This document shows, piece after piece, positions 6,620 to 9,537 of a stretch of 9,537 bases of DNA (positions are counted from its first letter, which is position 1; each line of letters opens with the position of its first letter). Origin of the DNA: JACKAN01 sp964502735. Lineage in GTDB: Bacteria > Bdellovibrionota > Bdellovibrionia > Bdellovibrionales > UBA1609. The position numbers were made by a program, and so were the translations under genes. Under the pieces are notes generated by a model. It had not been told where the DNA came from. It did not search any database and worked only from the letters and a program-made list of their open reading frames with translations. Location: NCBI GenBank assembly GCA_964502735.1, contig CAZCYD010000083.1:1-9537 (forward strand), in the 5' to 3' direction.

Positions 6620-6652
6620 GTTGAATTTTTAGGTAAAGTTTTTAGGTTAAAT
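6614..6652 (+). repeat. Three tandem 13-bp repeats over the Tad-like stop codon
   Basis: Units at 6614-6626, 6627-6639 and 6640-6652 all begin TTTTAGGT and end in an A/T-rich five-base tail, with a few differences. The TAG in the first unit is the stop codon of the Tad-like gene (6617-6619). Because the period is 13, the TAGs at 6630 and 6643 fall in the other two frames, so read-through in any frame is stopped within 30 bases. A T-run (6655-6660) follows, but I see no convincing hairpin. Confidence 0.65.
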
Positions 6653-6719
6653 AATTTTTTCGTCGAATAGGGTGGGCGTTCATATTTTTTACTATCAACG
6701 GGAGATTTGAAAATTAAAG

Positions 6720-7898
6720 TTATTGTAAACTCTGGCTACACTTGTTTGCGGGTAAGACAGCAGAAACTGTTAAAAATCCTTGGTTCAGCAAGGTTCCTCG
6801 ATAAGAGTATCGGTGACCTCTCCAAGAAAATCCACGTTCAGCGGGATTATATTTTGCAAGCTGCAAAGATAATTTTGCCAAGGCCATGTATTTGGAGCGA
6901 ATTTGTGGCAGAGTGATTCGTGCAGATCTTTCTTCGAATTTTTTTGACAGGTGTTCGATCATAGCCCTGTGATGCGCTCTGGACCCCTGAATTCTATTAA
7001 AAAAACTTTCATCTTCGTCTAGGTCATCTGCATCAGCCATGGCGTATAATTCAAAGTCGACAGGAAATGAGTTTTTATAAGAAATAATAGGGGGAGTTCC
7101 CGTTAAGAATCTGGCTACCATCATACCGAGACTGTAAAAATCTGAGGCACCTGGAACAAGTTGATCGTTAAGAACCTCTGGTGGTGAAAATGCAGGATCA
7201 TAACTGTAAGTTTCAGATCCAGGGATGTCGACAAAGTCAAAATCAATAAGTTTAAATTCACCTAGAGAGGTGAGGATAATATTTTTAGGACCTAGATCAC
7301 TGTGGACAATTCTGTTTTCGGATAGATTTTGGATAGCCCTAACTCCAAAATCGACAAATTCTTCAAGGCGTTTTAGAACAAGCTGGCCGTCTTCTTCCCC
7401 GAGTTTTGTTGTCCATTCAAGGGCGTGGGGTGATGAATGAAGGTCGGCACCTTCTAAGAGTTCCATTTCAATAACAGCAGAATTTTTGATGGTTTTACCG
7501 TTGAGTAGTAGATAACCGTGGTTGTAGACCTTTGCAAGATCAGGGCTTTTACTTACAATATTAGCTAGGTATTTGTATTTCTTATGAAATTCACTAAAAG
7601 TGTCGGGGTGATAAAAGTCATTGTGAATAACTTTTAGAGCCAGTGCTTTCCCATCCTTTTGGTCTTGTAGTGTTGGCGAAGAGTTTAATTCCAGAAGCTC
7701 AGCTGAGTGATAATGAGTCGTTTCATAATCAATCACTTGATAAACTCTTCCAAAGTCACCCTTGCCAAGAACTTTTTTGACAACATAGGTCTTTCCGTAA
7801 GAGGTAGCGATAAGATCTCCCGACCGGAAAATCTCACCCCAGGCTTGTGAAGCTGGAAGCAGAGTTAAATAGAAAAGAAGAAAAATAAAAGTTTTCAA
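6720..7898 (-). CDS. Hanks-type protein kinase with a signal peptide and altered catalytic motifs
   Basis: Numbering is from the TTG at 7898 (392 aa). That start is chosen because AGGG lies five bases upstream and it gives a textbook signal peptide: KT, hydrophobic 4-15, ASQA ending at 19. Longer in-frame options are GTG 7904 and TTG 7913. A full kinase fold follows: glycine loop GKGDFG (45-50) with V52, the beta-3 lysine ALALK (K89), catalytic loop HSDLGPKN (199-206; D201, N206), metal-site DFD (219-221), PPE (239-241, normally APE), SDFYSLG (252-258) and NPAER (351-355). Three sites depart from the norm. HRD is HSD, so it is not an RD kinase. The loop lysine of DLKPxN is Gly, with a Lys two residues later. 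DFG is DFD, as in aminoglycoside-phosphotransferase relatives. ATP-binding lysine, catalytic Asp and both metal ligands are kept, so activity is plausible. Export predicts a periplasmic or secreted protein; substrate is unknown. The gene is convergent with the Tad-like gene and monocistronic. Confidence 0.88.
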   Translation of the reverse strand: MKTFIFLLFYLTLLPASQAWGEIFRSGDLIATSYGKTYVVKKVLGKGDFGRVYQVIDYETTHYHSAELLELNSSPTLQDQKDGKALALKVIHNDFYHPDTFSEFHKKYKYLANIVSKSPDLAKVYNHGYLLLNGKTIKNSAVIEMELLEGADLHSSPHALEWTTKLGEEDGQLVLKRLEEFVDFGVRAIQNLSENRIVHSDLGPKNIILTSLGEFKLIDFDFVDIPGSETYSYDPAFSPPEVLNDQLVPGASDFYSLGMMVARFLTGTPPIISYKNSFPVDFELYAMADADDLDEDESFFNRIQGSRAHHRAMIEHLSKKFEERSARITLPQIRSKYMALAKLSLQLAKYNPAERGFSWRGHRYSYRGTLLNQGFLTVSAVLPANKCSQSLQ

Positions 7899-7941
7899 AG
7901 TCACCCTAAACAATCAACAAGCCCCGTTGTTTAATCTGAAC

Positions 7942-8037
7942 TCATAATTTTTGCAACACTTTGTTGGACAATTCTAAATCAAACTGGTCAAAGCCAGCGA
8001 GCAAAAGAATGATCGATTCACCTTCAAGCTCATGAAG
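7942..8037 (-). pseudogene. Possible C-terminal fragment of an unknown protein
   Basis: The minus strand between TAG (8040-8038) and TGA (7944-7942) encodes 31 residues with no ATG and no ribosome binding site. The composition looks protein-like: charged, then hydrophobic IILLLAGF, then amphipathic. It may be the tail of a lost gene, or chance. I recognise no family. Confidence 0.2.
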
Positions 8038-8038
8038 C

Positions 8039-8091
8039 TAAGTGGTCATCGCCTAAAATTATTAGGGAATGACCACTTAAAGTTATTTTTT
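8039..8091 (+). terminator. Strong stem-loop with a U-run on the plus-strand side
   Basis: TAAGTGGTCAT (8039-8049) pairs perfectly with ATGACCACTTA (8069-8079). Inside, CCTAA (8052-8056) pairs with TTAGG (8062-8066) around a five-base loop, with a 2x2 internal bulge between the stems. On the plus strand six Ts follow at 8086-8091, six bases past the stem. The minus strand has no U-run after it. It therefore looks like an intrinsic terminator for a plus-strand transcript, but no plus-strand gene lies just upstream. Confidence 0.45.
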
Positions 8092-8101
8092 AGAATAAAA
8101 G

Positions 8102-8430
8102 CTATTGCTTAATTAAAACTTCTTCAACATTTATGTTTGAAAAAATCAATTGTACAGCAACATCGGCCGCAAGACCCATAATTTTGTCGTATTGGCCTAA
8201 GCTTGTTTTAAATTCTGTAATTTTAGTATTTTTAAATGAGTTCATCTTTATGCAGTCCACCTTTTTCTTGCCAGCAGATATCCAGTCATAGGTGGTGTAC
8301 TCATAACCATCTTCTTTTACAGTTCGCTTTTGTGTTTTCTTAATGTCAAACTCGCATTGGTTTTTTTTGAAAGAAAATTATAATAGCCGCTGTTGTTTAA
8401 AGGTCGCTCTGCATCACAAGGACAATCAAG
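8102..8430 (-). pseudogene. Frameshifted remnant of an unknown gene
   Basis: Two minus-strand frames join into one protein-like sequence of about 110 residues. The first part (8430 down to 8362) contains DCPCDAERPLNNSGYYNFL. After a run of eight As (8369-8362 on this strand) the -1 frame continues with NQCEFDIKKTQKR and ends in VEEVLIKQ at TAG 8104-8102. A TGA at 8433-8431 closes the first frame upstream, and neither part has a plausible start codon, so the N-terminus is lost. The residue pattern has several cysteines and an alternating Lys/Glu, Tyr-rich middle. I recognise no family. The break falls at A-AAA-AAA, which is also a classic -1 slippery sequence, but the absent start favours a decayed gene. 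The promoter of the next plus-strand gene lies inside it. Confidence 0.5.
8357..8384 (+). promoter_or_regulatory. Promoter of the 8458-9228 gene
   Basis: TTGGTT (8357-8362) and a perfect TATAAT (8379-8384) are 16 bases apart, with a T8 run at the start of the spacer. The predicted start near 8391 gives a leader of about 67 bases. It lies inside the minus-strand gene remnant. Confidence 0.5.
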
Positions 8431-8457
8431 TCAGACGAAATTGGAAAGGTATTATTT

Positions 8458-9228
8458 ATGAACTTAATTTTCAATACACTGTTATGTTTTTTATTTGTGA
8501 TACCTGTACAAGCATCTATGACTGAACAAATCGAACAAAAAATACTTAATCAGAGTGCAAAAGAGCAGTATGTTGTACATAGGACTAATCTCGAGCATTT
8601 CGTTCAAATTTATGCAGTTTATGTTCGTGAAAACACAAGAAAGGAGTTTAATTCTAATTATTCAAAAAACCTTTTTTTGAATGCAACTTTCGAATTACAT
8701 CGGATGGTACAGATTTTAAAGCATGCTCAATTGCCAGACGATCAACTAACACAAGTTGTAAACCAGCTTGTTGTGGAAACAGCCACAAAAATGAACATCA
8801 GTGAGAGTACGGTCGACGACATGCTTACCAAGTCTTTATTTGAGGAACTCTACGATAAACTGGAAAAACATTTGGCAGAAAGTAATTATTTTTTAAGAAA
8901 CTTAAAAAGGACGACTCAAGGAATTAATCGTAAAGGTTCTTTAGCTCAGAGGATCATTTACACAGAAGAAAAAGTTAATGCTATCCTTATAGCAACATTA
9001 ATGATCGGTTTAGGTTTCAACATTGTAGGTTTGCAGGATATTTCCCTACCTATACAATTAACATCCATGTCGCTAATTGCTCTGTCTAAACTTTCTCACT
9101 ATGTTTCGGCAATGGTGATTCCTGAGCATGTTTCAGATATTAAGCAGATGTCTAAGCTTCAGAAAGCTATGTTAGAAAAAATATTAGGTATTCAAGGTAG
9201 TGCTGACTGTGAAAATCTACTCTTGTAG
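8458..9228 (+). CDS. Exported or membrane protein of unknown function, 256 aa
   Basis: I do not recognise this protein. The ATG at 8458 follows GGAAAGG (8443-8449) by eight bases. Residues 1-19 form a signal peptide (hydrophobic 4-15, VQA at 17-19). Residues 20-165 are predicted almost wholly helical and strongly charged, with regular hydrophobic spacing (for example LYDKLEKHLAESNYFLRNLK at 131-150), suggesting a coiled coil or helical bundle. Two likely membrane segments follow, about 174-191 and 197-220, separated by a short turn (LQDISLP). A polar helical tail ends in CENLLL. The topology would put the large helical domain and the tail on the same side of the inner membrane, the periplasm if the signal peptide is used. 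There is no catalytic motif. It is transcribed alone and points away from the kinase gene. A weak hairpin (9215-9220 / 9225-9230) spans its stop codon. Confidence 0.8.
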   Translation: MNLIFNTLLCFLFVIPVQASMTEQIEQKILNQSAKEQYVVHRTNLEHFVQIYAVYVRENTRKEFNSNYSKNLFLNATFELHRMVQILKHAQLPDDQLTQVVNQLVVETATKMNISESTVDDMLTKSLFEELYDKLEKHLAESNYFLRNLKRTTQGINRKGSLAQRIIYTEEKVNAILIATLMIGLGFNIVGLQDISLPIQLTSMSLIALSKLSHYVSAMVIPEHVSDIKQMSKLQKAMLEKILGIQGSADCENLLL

Positions 9229-9241
9229 ATGCATAATTTTT
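9215..9241 (+). terminator. Weak terminator-like hairpin spanning a stop codon
   Basis: ATCTAC (9215-9220) and GTAGAT (9225-9230) form a six-pair stem with a four-base loop. The TAG stop of the preceding gene (9226-9228) lies in its 3' arm. A short T-run (9237-9241) follows after six bases. The stem is weak, so termination here is uncertain. Confidence 0.3.
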
Positions 9242-9416
9242 AAAGAAATGGGCTTTTTATAAAAAACAGGACAAAAAAATGTAAAGACGTGTATAGGATG
9301 GATACCGGCCTGGTAAAAGTATCAGAACACTATGCTTCTATTCAGTGTAGATCGTTCACCTGTGTTTAAATATCCGTTGATCTGACCCACTACTACAGCC
9401 TGTCTTACAATCTCAG
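9229..9416. other. Intergenic stretch, no confident gene
   Basis: From 9244 the plus strand is open to TAA at 9367-9369. An internal ATG at 9298 gives a 23-residue peptide beginning MDTGLVKVSEHY, without a ribosome binding site. The bases turn noticeably less AT-rich after about 9290. This could be the edge of an element that enters from the right, but no inverted repeat or target duplication can be shown within the window. Confidence 0.3.
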
Positions 9417-9537
9417 ATGGAATTCGTTTGTGGACTGCGGGGCTTACTCACTTTTATGGCGATCTATGGTGATGGAGTTGATCCCATCGTTTGCGGCGTT
9501 TCGCTTCAGGACTTTTATTCGTCGACTCCCAAAGTAC
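9417..9537 (+). CDS. Possible start of a gene running off the right edge
   Basis: The frame starting at ATG 9417 stays open to the window end (40 codons), with a protein-like pattern including GLLTFMAIYGDGVDPIVCGV. No ribosome binding site precedes the ATG; the frame is open from 9381. A second plus-strand frame and one minus-strand frame (ending at TAA around 9446-9448) are also open here, so strand and frame are not settled. I recognise no family. Confidence 0.2.
   Translation, partial: MEFVCGLRGLLTFMAIYGDGVDPIVCGVSLQDFYSSTPKV

Larger units (their letters stand above)
7899..8457. other. Intergenic stretch with decayed sequence, no intact gene
   Basis: This stretch holds the start region of the kinase gene, a possible protein fragment (7942-8037), a large hairpin (8039-8079) and a frameshifted minus-strand gene remnant (8102-8430). 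A candidate kinase promoter on the minus strand is TTGTCC (7971-7966) followed 17 bases later by ATTATG, which is weak. The plus-strand promoter of the last gene lies at 8357-8384. No tRNA or other recognisable RNA gene is seen. Confidence 0.5.

Noticed and set aside
6707..6916. Plus-strand 69-codon frame starting at TTG 6707 after GGGAG
   Set aside because: It is antisense to the conserved end of the kinase domain, its spacing to GGGAG is only two bases, and the start is TTG. The kinase strand has clear motifs.
8343..8525. Plus-strand 60-codon frame overlapping the start of the 8458 gene
   Set aside because: It lies out of frame over the promoter, ribosome binding site and signal peptide of the better-supported gene, and antisense to the remnant; no own binding site.

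Overview
The window comes from a fairly low-GC Gram-negative bacterium. My best guess is the Bdellovibrionota (Bdellovibrio-like predators). That rests on the N-terminus of the Tad-like protein at 4565-6619, which resembles proteins I recall from that group, and on the number of signal-peptide proteins. It is an inference, not a proven placement.

Layout. 1-395: a possible 3' end of an upstream gene, a small ORF with a good ribosome binding site, and a short tandem repeat. 396-1499 (-): nagZ, a cytoplasmic peptidoglycan-recycling glucosaminidase with its own promoter and an adjoining operator-like dyad. 1759-4430 (-): a tightly coupled three-gene unit read right to left, made of an exported DUF3108-like protein, then DppB/OppB-type and DppC/OppC-type peptide permeases. 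The stop of each gene touches or overlaps the start of the next, and a 34-bp perfect palindrome closes the unit. No ATPase or binding protein is present here. 4565-6619 (+): a 684-aa TadE/TadG-like pseudopilin-type protein with one N-terminal membrane segment, divergent from the permease unit. 6720-7898 (-): a complete Hanks-type protein kinase that carries a signal peptide and has altered catalytic motifs. 7899-8457: decayed or orphan sequence, with a strong hairpin and a frameshifted gene remnant on the minus strand. 8458-9228 (+): an exported protein of unknown function with two predicted membrane segments. 9229-9537: no confident gene. Reading frames and base composition change near the right edge, and one or two frames run off the end.

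How they may work together. Most products act at the envelope: muropeptide recycling (NagZ), peptide import (DppBC), a pseudopilin-like membrane protein, and an exported kinase. NagZ and a peptide permease would fit recycling or uptake of cell-wall or prey peptides, but they lie in separate transcription units and the link is speculative. The most unusual item is the kinase, whose signal peptide sends an ATP-using fold to a compartment normally lacking ATP. I see no tRNA, rRNA, CRISPR array or complete insertion sequence.
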